A DNA stretch of 64,000 nucleotides, from contig CM042089.1 of NCBI GenBank assembly GCA_023512835.1, forward strand, positions 16,852,562 through 16,916,561, written 5' to 3'. The notes below the pieces were generated by a model. That model had not been told where the DNA came from. It ran no database searches and worked only from the letters and a program-made list of their open reading frames with translations. Position 1 is the first letter of the stretch. Each line of letters opens with the position of its first letter. The translations under genes were made by a program, and so were the position numbers. This stretch comes from Taxillus chinensis. Its lineage: Eukaryota > Streptophyta > Magnoliopsida > Santalales > Loranthaceae. Positions 1 to 10,433 of the stretch are shown piece after piece.

Positions 1-873
1 TATGACATCATCTATGTCCCATAAAAGGCCATCAAGGGAAGTGTCATAGCAGATTACTTAGCCAACAGGGCCTTGGAGGATTATGAGCCCATGAGCTCCG
101 ATTTTCCAGACGAATACGTCAATGCTGTTCAGGAGGATCAAGAATCAAAGACGTGGATTCTGTGGTTTGATGGAGCCTCAAATTTATCCGGTCATGGCAT
201 TGGGGCAGTATTAATCTCCCCGACCGGTCAACATTATCCCATGGCCGCCAAGTTGGCCTTTCCCTGCACAAACAACATAGTAGAATATGAGGCTTGTATT
301 ATGGGTCTCCAAGAAGCCTTGATCAAGGGAATCACGAAACTTCAAGTCTTCGGGGATTCGGCCTTAGTAATCTATCAAGTCCGTAAGGAGTGGGAAACCC
401 GGAATCCCAAACTCATTCCCTACCAAAAAATGATATGTGATATGGCTAAACTATTTGATGAAATCTCATTTGAGCATGCATCCCGGGAACATAATCAGAT
501 TCCAGATGCTTTGGCCACTTTGGCAGCCCTCCTTCAGTTGGATACAAGTTTAGAAGTGCCCTCTTTCGACATCTGTGTACAAGAGGTGCCAATATACTGT
601 ATGATGACAAGTAGGGATACTAACACAAAGTCATGGTATCATGATATCAAGCGATATCTACTCACAAGAGAGTATCCAGCAGAAGTCTCAGAATCAGAAA
701 AAAGAAATATCCTGCGAACAAGTGCTAACTACTTCTTAGATGGGCCAGTCCTTTATAAGCGCAACTACGACATGGTGCTACTATGGTGCGTAGAGAAGGG
801 CGAGGCAGCTCAGATCCTCAATGAAGTCCACAATGGTAACTGTGGGGCACATGTGAATGGACATGCTCTATCC
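1..873 (+). pseudogene. Tat-type RNase H domain of pol (5' end outside window)
   Basis: The frame is open from at least 73 to 873. It encodes a ribonuclease H domain that would degrade the RNA strand of the RNA/DNA hybrid during reverse transcription. Visible catalytic-type residues: Asp in WFDGAS, Glu in VEYEA, Asp in GDSALV, and a last Asp in PDALA. The next ~90 codons match the linker that leads into the integrase zinc-binding region (HVNGHAL). The frame ends at TGA (874-876), followed at once by TAG (877-879), at a point where related elements read straight through into integrase. I therefore call this a broken polyprotein rather than a separate gene. The protein's start is not in the window. 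Confidence 0.85.
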
Positions 874-879
874 TGATAG

Positions 880-1885
880 ATCATGAGGATGGGCTACTAC
901 TGGGTCACCATGGAAAAGGATAGCATCAATCATGTGCGCACTTGTCTTAAATGCCAAGTTTACGGGGATCGAATCCAAGCACCTCCATCCTACTTACACA
1001 CAATGACATCTCCTTGGCCTTTCGCCATGTGGGGAAATGGACGTCATTGGAGTCATTTCACCTAAGGCTTCCAACAGTCATAGATTCATCCTGGTGGCGA
1101 TCGATTACTTCACTAAATGGGTGGAAGCAGCTTCCTATGCCCAAGTCACTCAATCGGTGGTGGTTAGGTTTCTTCGAAGTAATATTATTTGTCGTTATGG
1201 GCTCCCTGAACAAGTCATAACTGACAATGCTGTCAACCTGAACAATCGAATGATGGACAATTTATGCGAAGGATTTAAGATCCGACACCACAATTCTACA
1301 CCATATCGTCCCAAGATGAATGGAGCGGTTGAGGCGGCAAATAAAAATATCAAAAACATCATTCGAAAAATGACTGAGACATACAAGGATTGGCATAAGA
1401 AGCTTCCATATGCACTACATGCTTACCGGACTTTCGTGCGAACATCAACCGGGGCAACTCCTTTCTCCCTAGTGTATGGTATGGAAGCGGTCCTACCCAT
1501 CGAAGTGGAAATCCTGTCTCTCAGAGTTCTCAAGGATACTCAACTAGACAAAGCAGAATGGGTCAGAGACCGTTTTGAGCAGCTAAATCTGATCGAAGGA
1601 AAACGTCTTGCCGCAGTCGGTCGAGGCCAGCGGTACCAACAAAGGATGATGGCCAGCTTCAACAAAAAAGTAAAGCCCCGAACTTTCAAGGAAGGGGATT
1701 TGGTCATGAAGAAAATACTCGCCGATACAAAGATGATCACAGGGGGCAAATGGACTCCAAACTATGAAGGTCCATACATTGTAAAAAGAGCACTCTCGGG
1801 AGGTGCCCTAATCCTCACCGAAATGGACGGAGTTGAGCTACGAAATCCTATAAACAGCGATGCTGTAAAGAAGTTTTATGTTTAA
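880..1885 (+). pseudogene. Tat-type integrase, zinc-binding remnant plus core
   Basis: Two overlapping frames make one integrase. The first (880-1063) holds the Cys pair of the HHCC zinc-binding region (CLKC) and ends in the wrong frame. The second (1037-1885, 282 aa) continues after a one-base shift near 1030-1036. The core carries the three acidic residues of the DDE triad: Asp in MDVIG (residue 2), Asp in TDNAV, and Glu in GAVEAANK. The C-terminal part ends AVKKFYV, typical of Tat integrases. No chromodomain follows. The enzyme would insert the cDNA copy into the genome. The upstream double stop and the frame change make this copy non-functional as read. Confidence 0.85.
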
Positions 1886-2926
1886 CTTCGCCACTTCAAA
1901 AACCGTTATACCCAACTGAATCAAAATCTCATGCTTCAGCCCCTCATATAATTGGGCTAAATTCATCCTCACTATATGACAATCAAGTTTGCATGACTTG
2001 ACAAACAAGGTTCGTGGCCCAAGAGCGGACTTGGTGAAAACCTGAAAGGGCACCAAGGGTAAAACATAAAGCTCAATCAAAAGCAAAAGAAAGGCGGCCT
2101 TGACGAAAACCCGAGAGGGCGCCAAGGGTAAAATACAAAGCCAACAAAAAGTGCAGTGATATCAGAATCCATGATCTTCTAAGAAAACCAAAGTGGAGGA
2201 TAACTCTCAAGCTCCCCAAGCAGACAGTCGCAGAAAGGTCGTCACGCCACTTCAAACCAGGGACTAGCCTGTGAACCAAAGGATTGGTCAAATCTTAAGC
2301 ATACTCTTATCAACTTTACAAGACATGTCTTTTTGAATCTATTGTCCTTGTACTACAAAAGGGAGTTTAGTTTAACTTTGTATGAGGATAAACAAGTTAT
2401 TCCATAGGCAATGATGCAATTGTAAGTGCAAAATGTCTTATCAAATAAATATCATTTTGGCCTTTTAAAAATCATTTTAAAATCGTTCATTCCCCGCTTG
2501 AGTTTCCTAAACTTTGCTTTGCCGTGAGGTTTGCATAAGGCAATAACAAAGCTCTGGACTTTTGCCTTAAGAGAAATCAGGGCTTAGGCAACTTAGCAGT
2601 TTGCTCATCAGGAGAAGAAGAGGATGCCAAGTCATCTGGCAGCGTGCTTTTCAGAAGAAGCGGCACCAAAATCTCCTTAGATTGTCTCTGCCCTGCATTT
2701 TGTGTACCTCATGCACATTCTCAAAGATTCAGACCTCCCCCCGCGCCACATGCATCAATTACATTTCATGCATCATTCCTACATCTGGCATGTTTGCTCC
2801 TGTCCAAACTGCAGGACTGTTGTCACAGCATAACGCCTCCTACCGCAGTGGATAAGCCTTAGAGCTCCAGAAGTGAGGAAAGTTTTCATCCCCAAACAGA
2901 GAAACCATTCATTTCGATCCAAACAA
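1886..2926 (+). other. Non-coding 3' region of the Tat element
   Basis: No coding signal. At 2030-2072 and 2098-2141 there are two copies of a ~43-bp block (GAAAACC...GGGC.CCAAGGGTAAAA) spaced ~68 bp apart, so a two-copy direct repeat. The rest up to the tandem array is unremarkable. A region of this kind between integrase and LTR is usual in Tat/Ogre elements. Confidence 0.6.
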
Positions 2927-4545
2927 CCAAAGCCATGCTCCCCACATGCTAAACAACCAAAGCCATGCTCCTCGCATGCTAAACATCCAAAGCCATGCTC
3001 ACCCGCATGCAAAACAATCAAAGCCATGCTCGCCCGCATGCCAAACAACCAATGCCATGCTCGCCCGCATGCAAAACAACCAAAGCCATGCTCCCCCGCA
3101 TGCCAAACAACCAAAGCCATGCTCCCCGCATGCTAAACAACCAAAGCCATGCTCCCCGCATGCTAAACATCCAAAGCCATGCTCCCCGCATGCCAAACAT
3201 CCAAAGCCATGCTCGCCCGCATGCTAAACATCCAAAGCCATGCTCGCCCGCATGCAAAACAACCAAAGCCATGCTCGCCCGCATGCCAAACAACCAAAGC
3301 CATGCTCCCCGCATGCTAAACAACCAAAGCCATGCTCCCCGCATGCTAAACATCCAAAGCCATGCTCCCCGCATGCCAAACATCCAAAGCCATGCTCGCC
3401 CGCATGCTAAACATCCAAAGCCATGCTCGCCCGCATGCAAAACAACCAAAGCCATGCTCGCCCGCATGCCAAACAACCAAAGCCATGCTCCCCGCATGCT
3501 AAACAACCAAAGCCATGCTCCCCGCATGCTAAACATCCAAAGCCATGCTCCCCGCATGCCAAACATCCAAAGTCATGCTCGCCCGCATGCTAAACATCCA
3601 AAGCCATGCGCACCTGCATGCAAAACAACCAAAGCCATGCTCGCCAGCATGCAAAACAACCAAAGCCATGCTCGCCCGCATGCCAAACAACCAAAGCCAT
3701 GCTCCCCGCATGCTAAACAACCAAAGCCATGCTCCCCGCATGCCAAACATCCAAAGCCATGCTCCCCGCATGCCAAACATCCGAAGCCATGCTCACCCGC
3801 ATGCCAAACATCCAAAGCCATGCTCCCCGCTTGCTAAACAACCAAAGCCATGCTCCCCGCATGCTAAACATCCAAAGCCATGCTCCCCGCATGCCAAACA
3901 TCCAAAGCCATGCTCCCCGCATGCCAAACATCCAAAGCCATGCTCGCCCGCATGCTAAACATCCAAATCCATGCGTACCTACATGCAAAACAACCAAAGC
4001 CATGCTCGCCCGCATGCCAAACAACCAAAGCCATGCTCCCCGCATGCTAAACAACCAAAGTCATGCTCCCCGCATGCCAAACATCCAAAGCCATGCTTCC
4101 CGCATGCCAAACATCCAAAGCCATGCTCGCCCGCATGCCAAACATCCAAAGCCATGCTCGCCCGCATGCAAAACATCCGAAGCCATGCGCACCCGCATGC
4201 AAAACATCCAAAGCCGTGCTCCCCCGCATGCCAAATACCAATGCCGTGCTCCCCCGCTTGCCAAATACCAAAGACGTGCTCCCCGCATGCCAAATACCAA
4301 CTCCGTGCTCCCCCGCATGCCGAATACCAAAGCCGTGCTCCCCCGTATGCCAAATACCAAAGCCATGCTCACCCGCATGCAAAACATCCAAAGCCATGCT
4401 CACCCGCATGCCAAATACCAAAGCCATGCACCCCCGCATGCAAAACAGCCAAATCCGTGCTCCCCTGCATGCCAAACAACCAAAGCCATGCTCACCCGCA
4501 TGCCAAACACCCAAAGCCATGCTCGTCCGCATGCCAAACCACACC
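2927..4545 (+). repeat. 30/31-bp tandem array in the Tat 3' region (~53 units)
   Basis: The unit reads roughly CCAAAGCCATGCTC, then (G)CCCGCATGC, then AAACA(A/T). About 53 head-to-tail units (estimated from length) run from 2927 to 4545. Units alternate between AAACAA and AAACAT endings, and between a 30-bp form and a 31-bp form with one extra base in the C-run. Blocks of several units repeat as higher-order groups (for example 3160-3250, 3310-3430 and 3490-3600). Divergence rises toward the 3' end, where AAATACC variants appear (4230-4440). Long open frames here, up to 313 codons, arise only because the unit has no stop in most frames; I do not call them genes. Confidence 0.95.
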
Positions 4546-4640
4546 AAAACAGCAAAATATCAATCCCTGAGAGAAGAATCAACTGGTCAAAATGGGTACG
4601 GTTTTATCTTTGCACATCATTCGTACACGAACAACACGCA

Positions 4641-4652
4641 AAGAGGGGCAGC
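4641..4652 (+). other. Polypurine tract of the Tat element
   Basis: AAAGAGGGGCAG/C lies directly before the LTR start TGTTGGACCCC. This is the expected place for plus-strand priming. Confidence 0.6.
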
Positions 4653-4929
4653 TGTTGGACCCCATTTTGACAGGACCAGATCACGCCCAAAGAAATTTAA
4701 AATATGAGTCATTTCCGAGGGATCTCAAAATTCCCCAAGGTCAATACCGAATGATAGAGGACGAAATGTGAAAACCAACGCACTTGACCGTGCCCGAATC
4801 CGACTTAAAATGAAGAAGTTATGACTAAAATAGTTTTTGGGCCTGAAAGTCAAGCTTGCAGAAAGACGGTCAACGCCCTCGCTCAAACCCGACTGAAAAT
4901 GTGATCGCGGAAATTCCCCAGAAACAGTT

Positions 4930-5860
4930 CAGGCGAATCTGCACCCGTAGCACCCAGCCTCCAAGCCTCGCAGCTGAGACTCGAAACTCGTAGCCTTGAA
5001 GCTCGCAGTCACAGTCGAAGCTCGCAGACCAGCAGCCTCGAAGCTCGCCGACCCGCAACACCTAGCCTCGAAGCCTCGCAATCCAGCTCAGCCTCGAAGC
5101 TCACAGCCTGCACCCGCAGCACCCAACCTCGAAGCCTCGTAGCGCAGTTAGCCTCGAAGCCTTGCCTCGCAGACTCGCAGCCCTCACAGTCAGTCCAGCC
5201 TCGTAGCGCAGCCAGCCTCGAAGCCTTGCCTCGAAGCCTCGCAGTCAGCCCAACCTCGAAGCCTCATAGCGCAGCCAGCCTCGAAGCCTCACAGCACTCC
5301 CAGTCGAAGACCAGCAGTCAGCCTCGAAGACTAGTAGCAGGCAGCCTCAAAGACCCGCAGCACTCGAAGCTCGTAGCCTCGGAGCTTGCAGCCTCGTAGC
5401 CAAGCCTGCACTCCCAGCACTCACATTCGAAGCTCGTAGCCTCAGAGCTTGCAGCCTCGTAGCCAAGCCTGCGCTCGCAGCACTCACACTTCCAGCCTTC
5501 GACCTTCGAAGCAACCTCCAGCCTTCGACCTTCGAAGCAACCTCCAGCCTTCGACCCTGCGAGGCACCTCCGACCTTCGAAGCAGCTTCCACTACGACCC
5601 TGCAACCTCGAGGCATCCTCCAGTCTTCGACCCTGCAAGACAGCCTATGACTTTTGACCCTTCGAGGCAAGCTACAGTCTCCGAACCCTTCAGGGCAACC
5701 TTCAGCAACCTTCGATCTTCGAAACACCCCCAGTCTTCGACCCTTCGAAGCCACCTCCAATCTTCGACCCTTCGAGGCAATTGCCAGTCTTCGACCCTAC
5801 GAGGCACCTCAGTCTTCAGCCTTGCACCAGCTATGACCTTCGACCCCTCAAAGCCACCAT
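4930..5860 (+). repeat. TCGAAG-rich minisatellite in Tat U3
   Basis: From 4930 to 5480 the sequence is made of degenerate short units of the type AGCCTCGAAGCTCGCAG. From 5490 to 5860 it changes to ~24-bp units of the type CTTCGACCCTTCGAAGCAACCTCCAG. TTCGAA is self-complementary, so both strands can fold. Open frames in this stretch are low-complexity artefacts. Confidence 0.85.
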
Positions 5861-6159
5861 GGGACCTTCGACTCTGCAGCCTTCGGTTGGAGACTCCAAA
5901 ATGGCGCCGTTTCACCCCTTCTTTAAGTGCACAGTGAAATAAGCATTGTCTTTCTCTGAAATGCAGTTAAACGACTCTAAATCACACATTTAAATGCTGG
6001 GACTCTCGGAAATGCATCAATTAATGCCTGGGAACTCGTTTTTCACCTCATAAATGCACGTGTCGATCTTGAAACTTGGATTGACGCCTGGGAACTCCAA
6101 AAGTCACATCATTTGACTCACCAAGTTCCCAGGTGGGCGGCTGTTCCCTCCTCAGACTC

Positions 6160-6167
6160 TATAAAAG
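6160..6167 (+). promoter_or_regulatory. TATA box in the Tat LTR
   Basis: TATAAAAG lies in CTCTATAAAAGGGAGGC, downstream of the repeat-rich U3 and ~95 bases upstream of a leader-like stretch. It is the expected core promoter of the element. Confidence 0.65.
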
Positions 6168-6961
6168 GGAGGCACCACCCTTTCTAAAGGGGGGACTGAT
6201 ATTTTTTGGAGACTAACAAGATAGAGACTTTGGGGGCTGGAACTGAAGAAGATGTCCTCCACCACCTTGCCGGATTTTGTCTCCACGTCCATCAAGCAGT
6301 CAAAGAAGAGTGAAGCTAGCAGGAACATCAAGCTTGATTTTCTGGTTTTATTCCCCTCTTATCTTACATTCATCATCATCCCTACACCAAAATCTCACCT
6401 TTTTATTCAAAAATACAACAAAACATTTTCAAAGGCCTGGTGGCCGTGGGATTGAGCCTTTGGTGCTCATATCCTCGCCACTTGGCCAACATTGGGTCTG
6501 ATGAGTGAATCTGAGCTTCACAGTATGCTCTTCACGACACAGGCCCTACTTTTTTCGTTTTTTAAGAAAAACCCAAACTCTTTTTAAACAAACTCAGGCC
6601 CTTGTAACTGTGAGACCAAGCCTTATTGCTTATGTCTCCGTCATCCGGCCAACATCAACTATAGTAATCAATCTGAGCTCCACGGTGTGCTCTTCATATT
6701 ATGGGTTTTCTTTTTGTTTTCCTCGATAAAACAAAAAAATAACATTCTCTTTTAAATAAACCAACCATAGTTTTTACAATGAGATAAAAAGGGGAAATTA
6801 AAATAAGCAAGCACCCATAGACAAAGACTAGGTACCAATTTTGGGCGTTGTGGGGGTGTAAGAACTTTTCTTCCTTCCCCACACATAACCGACTCCCGAA
6901 CCTATTCTCTGGAAATCGTAGACCCTCCTAGGTGGCCAAACACACCTTTATTTTTGTTTGG

Positions 6962-6970
6962 TGGCGACTC
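6962..6970 (+). other. Primer-binding-site-like core, tRNA-Arg type
   Basis: TGGCGACTC matches the 3' end of plant tRNA-Arg(UCG), which primes Ogre/Tat elements. The match stops after nine bases (TATTTCT follows). The same TGGCGACTCTATTTCT occurs at 49066. Its position right after what should be a 3' LTR is discussed under findings. Confidence 0.5.
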
Positions 6971-7150
6971 TATTTCTTCTATCTCTCTTTTGGTCCTGTG
7001 CGAGCTATGGCAGTGATGGCTCAATGACCAAATCTCCATCCAAAGGAGTAATCTCAAGCCAGTCACGAGCCCGGATGACACTGGGTGATGATAGGAGGTT
7101 CCCAAATCACATTACTCATCACACCACAAGATGCTCAGAAAATCGGGGCA
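6971..7150 (+). other. Short unassigned stretch between Tat LTR and copia relic E
   Basis: About 180 bases that are either the start of Tat internal sequence after the primer-like site or unrelated flank. No coding match seen. Confidence 0.4.
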
Positions 7151-7159
7151 ACACTGCAA

Positions 7160-7640
7160 GTGGATAGGAAGAATATCTATCAGATTTCCATGATAATCCT
7201 ACGCAGACCAATGTTGTGACCCGAATCAACAAGAAAGGGAAGGATAGTGTAAATGATGAGAAGATGCAGAGACACCCGAAGGAGGTCAAGACTACTGGAG
7301 TGACCAAATGCGTTCAGAAATCTGAGCATTCCAAGAATGTGAAAAAATCTAATGCAATTGTTGTTTCTACAAGTGTACGGGTGCCCTATGGGAAAGAAGG
7401 AAAGCCTATGAAGCCAACAATCAAGGCCAAGCCTGTTCTGAAGAATATCCCAGTTGTACAGAAGCTAATCAACACCAGCTTTTAGGGTCATCACACTACT
7501 TGTGCAATGTGGGTCACATGGCAAGATTCTGGTGGAGGTATCCGATACAAGTTTCTAGAATAGAGATGAAGACAGCTAGAAGGAGCTTGTATCCCATGGA
7601 TAGAAAGAAACCAGTTAAAAGTTTTTGCACTTACTTTCAG
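7160..7640 (+). pseudogene. Copia E gag C-terminal part with zinc-knuckle remnant
   Basis: An open stretch from about 7160 to 7485 is lysine-rich (many K, S, V), as expected for the basic linker of a copia gag. After the stop at 7483-7485 another frame contains a CCHC-like remnant (C...GHMARF.W, near 7500-7540), the nucleic-acid-binding zinc knuckle of the nucleocapsid part. The N-terminal gag region is absent, cut off near 7150. The break between the two frames and the missing first Cys of the knuckle mark it as dead. Confidence 0.6.
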
Positions 7641-7937
7641 AAACAAGGACATGATGAGACTTCATGCTAGTGGAAACCAAAGCCCATTTCCACGAACAAC
7701 AAGTTTGACGTACTTGCAGACTTGGAAGTTTGTGACAAGTGTTGGAGTGAACATCACAGTTCTAGAAAAGTGCTTATTCCTGAGCAGAAGAAGAAGAAGA
7801 AGAATACTGTAAAAGTTCAAGAGAAAAGAAAAGAGAAAGTGTCTCAGAAGACTGTGAAGCCTACACCTTAGGGGGGGTGCTTCAAGTCTAAAGTAAAACA
7901 GGAAGAGTGCTTCAAGTTTAAAGTAAAACATGTCTAT

Positions 7938-8327
7938 GTGGCTAAGGGAAAAGAAGTGGCTCATATTGCTGAGATTGCATTGAAAGCAGACATCAAGGAC
8001 AGACAGTGGATCCTTGATAACGGATGTTCAGGTCACATGACTGGTGACCTAAAAAAATTGTCAAACGTGAATAAAGACAAATCTGGCAAGGTAAGATTTG
8101 GCAATGATAGCTCTTTGAAAATCAAGGGGTTAGGGTCTGCTATATGGAGAAAGAATAAACTGAAGGATGTTCTACACATTGAAGGATTGAAGTACAATCT
8201 AGCATCCGTCGGCCAATCGTGTGATGCAAGTCATGAAGTGACCTTTACTAAAATTGGTTGCCAAGTGGAGAGAGAGAATGGCAACATAGTAGCAGCTGGA
8301 AGAAGGACAGATGGGACTTGTATGTGA
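7938..8327 (+). pseudogene. Copia E protease region
   Basis: The 129-codon frame holds the copia aspartic protease region that would cut the gag-pol polyprotein. The active-site segment reads ILDNGCSGHMTGD, whereas functional copia proteases have D-S-G or D-T-G; here the middle residue is Asn. The following ~70 residues (NDSSLKIKGLG, VLHIEGLKYNLASVGQ) match the normal order of copia protease. The frame ends at a stop right after GRRTDGTCM; the sequence continues in another frame into the GAG-pre-integrase region. Confidence 0.8.
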
Positions 8328-8639
8328 TTGATGAAAACAAGACCCATAGCTGTCATATAACAAAGACAGAAGAGAATGTACTCTGGCATAGAAGACTGGG
8401 ACATCTAAATCAGAAGAATATGAGAAGACTTGTTAACTGCAAGGCTATCAGAGATATCCCAGATATCTAAAGAGATAGAGAGCATGTCTGCTCAGCATGC
8501 TTACATGGAAAGCAAACCAGATTTCATTATAAAGTGAAGGTGTATAGTTCAGAAGTAGCTCTGGACATTGTGCATACTAACTTATGCGGACCTATGAGGA
8601 ACAAGGGACTCAATGGTGAGAGATATTTCATCTTGTTTG
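8328..8639 (+). pseudogene. Copia E GAG-pre-integrase and integrase N-terminus
   Basis: This carries the HHCC zinc-binding region: LWHRRLGHLNQKNM gives the His pair, and CSACLHGK after an in-frame TAA at 8468-8470 gives the Cys pair. Then comes the start of the integrase core (DIVHTNLCGP, with Asn where the first catalytic Asp stands in related elements, and GLNGERYFILF). The match stops abruptly at 8639, where element F begins. Nothing downstream of this point in integrase is present. Confidence 0.8.
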
Positions 8640-9018
8640 CAAAAATAATATTTATAAAATCTAACTAACCTGTAGAAGGGAAGTAAGGGTCGATCCCACA
8701 GAGACACGATTGGAAATCTCTAACCTAGTTGTGTTCGTATTGTCTAAGCAAACAATGTGATGAAACAAAATAAAATAATTAAATAAAATAAAAGAAGTCC
8801 TATAAAAAAAATAGAAAATAAGATAATACAATTCTAGGGTCGAGATTCACCACAATTTTCTAATTCCTTATCATATGGTTTGATTGATTATTCTTATAGT
8901 CTCTAATCATCCGAAGGTGATTGATCCTATGGTAACCACTAATCGCTTTCACGTGAATAACAGTGTGCTTAGCCTTAGCAATGGCCGACTCTCATGACTC
9001 CCTGAATTAAAGCCAAAC
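8640..9018 (-). repeat. Element F 3' LTR, first piece
   Basis: Matches 25815-26195 nearly base for base (AAATAATATTTATAAA, GGGTCGATCCCACAGA). The other piece resumes at 21910 after element A. The terminal ~35 bases present in the right copy (25784-25818) are missing here. Confidence 0.85.
9014..9018. other. Target duplication of element A, left (CAAAC)
   Basis: CAAAC directly precedes the LTR of A and is repeated at 21905-21909 directly after its other LTR. Removing A restores the F LTR text seen intact at 26183. Confidence 0.95.
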
Positions 9019-10290
9019 TGATGGTCCCTTGGAGCCTAAAGGGGGGGGGTGAATAGGCTCTTATTCAAACTCTTTCTTTTCTCTCAAGACACAAAGACTT
9101 ATCTAGTTTAAGTGATAGAATCACTGCGGAAGATAACCAGATAGTGGAAGTATTTTGTTTTATTATCACAAGGTGATTACAACAAAATAGAAGCAAACAC
9201 TCTCTTACACTCGCTTACAACAACAATGAACTCACACACTAGCCAAGTTCCTATTCTCTTTTTGTTTTCACTTGAGCTCTCTTTTTTTGCACTCTCTACA
9301 TGAAGTATATGTATGAATATTTATACAAAACATTCCTAAAAGACAACCTTGGAACTCGAAGTTCCGGAATGCGTTCCGCACTAACTATCCCTCGGTAATC
9401 ATGCCGCCTTGACTGCTGCGGATTGTGGAGCTCAAGATCTTGGATTTGAAGAGTATAAGTGTCTTTGTGAGTTCCGAGATACAATTAAGGTTGTGTCCAC
9501 ATATCCGGATGATCCACGTGTAAGATTCTTCTTGATCTAAATGCATTCGTCTTACATCGGACACAGACGAGCTGATAACTTTAAATGCGGTTTTGTTGGA
9601 GCAGTGTCTTCTTGGTCCGGTGTAATTTTCCTTACTCCGTAGTTAATGAAGCTCGGAACCTTACTCCGTGTCAGTGGTTGCTTACTCCGTATCTATTCAG
9701 TACTGGAATCCTTAGTCCGTGTCAGCGCTTCCTTACTCCGCATGTAAGTTCCTTACTCCGCATGTAAGTTCCTTACTCCGCATGTAAGTTCCTTACTCCG
9801 CATGTAAGTTCCTTACTCCGCATGTAAGTTCCTTACTCCGTATGTAAGTTCCTTACTCCCTGTGTAAGTTCCTTACTCTGTGTGTAAGTTCCTTACTCCG
9901 TATGTAAGTTCCTTACTCCGTATGTAAGTTCCTTACTCCGGGCGAGTAATAAGTCCGGATTCCTTACTCCGCATCTGGTTTCTTTACTCCGCATCTATTT
10001 TCCTTACTCCGCACTTATTTTCCTTACTCCGCACTTATCCTTTAAGTTCTTAGTCCGTAGGATTGTTCCTTATTCCGTATGTATTTGTTACTTGGTTATT
10101 TACCAAGTGTTTGACGACACTAACTCTTGTCCGGATCAGGATTATGTATCCTGTCCTTAGCTTTGCTCTCACGAGTGCATCTTTGGATTAGTGACATACC
10201 TTCTGCAATGATCAAATAAACACAAAAGATCTCAGATCAAATTACATAAGACTTTATCAGCATTATCCAAATTCTGGGTTTGATCCAACA
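9019..10290 (-). repeat. Element A 3' LTR
   Basis: In window orientation TGATGGTCCC...GATCCAACA. Contains ten 20-bp repeats (9741-9940) where the 5' LTR has eleven, which accounts for the 20-bp length difference. TATA box on the - strand at 9318-9325. Confidence 0.95.
9731..9950 (-). repeat. 20-bp tandem repeats in the A 3' LTR
   Basis: Unit GTAAGTTCCTTACTCCGCAT, ten copies with C/T change at CGCAT/CGTAT, flanked by looser TTACTCCG-containing units (9630-9730 and 9960-10080). Confidence 0.95.
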
Positions 10291-10302
10291 ATCTCCCCCA
10301 AT
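10291..10302 (-). other. Polypurine tract of element A
   Basis: Reads TTGGGGGAGAT on the - strand directly before the LTR start TGTTGGATC. Confidence 0.85.
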
Positions 10303-10433
10303 TATGGATATGCCCAAACCCTTTGTAATCTGATCTGGTAAACGATGCAAAAGAATATCATACAGAATACGCAACACAACCAATTTCATTAATCAGCAAC
10401 AAAATATAAATCAGCCTTAATACAGATTTTTCA

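Larger units (their letters stand above)
1..6955 (+). mobile_element. Ty3/gypsy Tat/Ogre-type retrotransposon, 3' part
   Basis: The window opens inside the pol region of a Ty3/gypsy element. Order on the + strand: RNase H, integrase zinc-binding part, integrase core, a long non-coding 3' region with a large tandem array, a purine tract, and an LTR beginning TGTTGGACCCC at 4653. The RNase H and integrase sequences resemble the Tat/Ogre/Retand lineage, which is known for tandem repeats in its 3' untranslated region. The coding part has two stops in a row at 874-879 and a frame change near 1030, so this copy is probably dead. Its 5' part lies outside the window. The LTR end is placed only approximately, just before a primer-site-like TGGCGACTC. 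Confidence 0.85.
4653..6955 (+). repeat. LTR of the Tat element (end approximate)
   Basis: It begins TGTTGGACCCCATTTTG after the purine tract. U3 is ~1.5 kb and rich in TCGAAG minisatellite. A TATA box (TATAAAAG) sits at 6160-6167. Downstream a ~150-bp block is present twice in diverged form (about 6440-6540 and 6600-6700, sharing GGCCAACAT and AATCTGAGCT). The U5 end resembles the fragment at 48960-49065: both end in a TGGTGGCGACTC core. The 3' boundary is inferred from that core, not from a second LTR copy. Confidence 0.7.

Noticed and set aside
2873..4707. Long open frames encoding HAKHPKPCSP-type repeat proteins
   Set aside because: They are translations of the 30/31-bp tandem array, open in several frames on both strands because the unit has no stop. 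No start context or conserved domain.
5318..5937. Open frames in the Tat LTR (Ser/Arg/Leu-rich)
   Set aside because: They translate the TCGAAG minisatellite on both strands; LTR U3 is non-coding.
9741..9940. Regular repeats that might suggest a CRISPR array
   Set aside because: Direct head-to-tail 20-bp units without spacers, inside a plant LTR.
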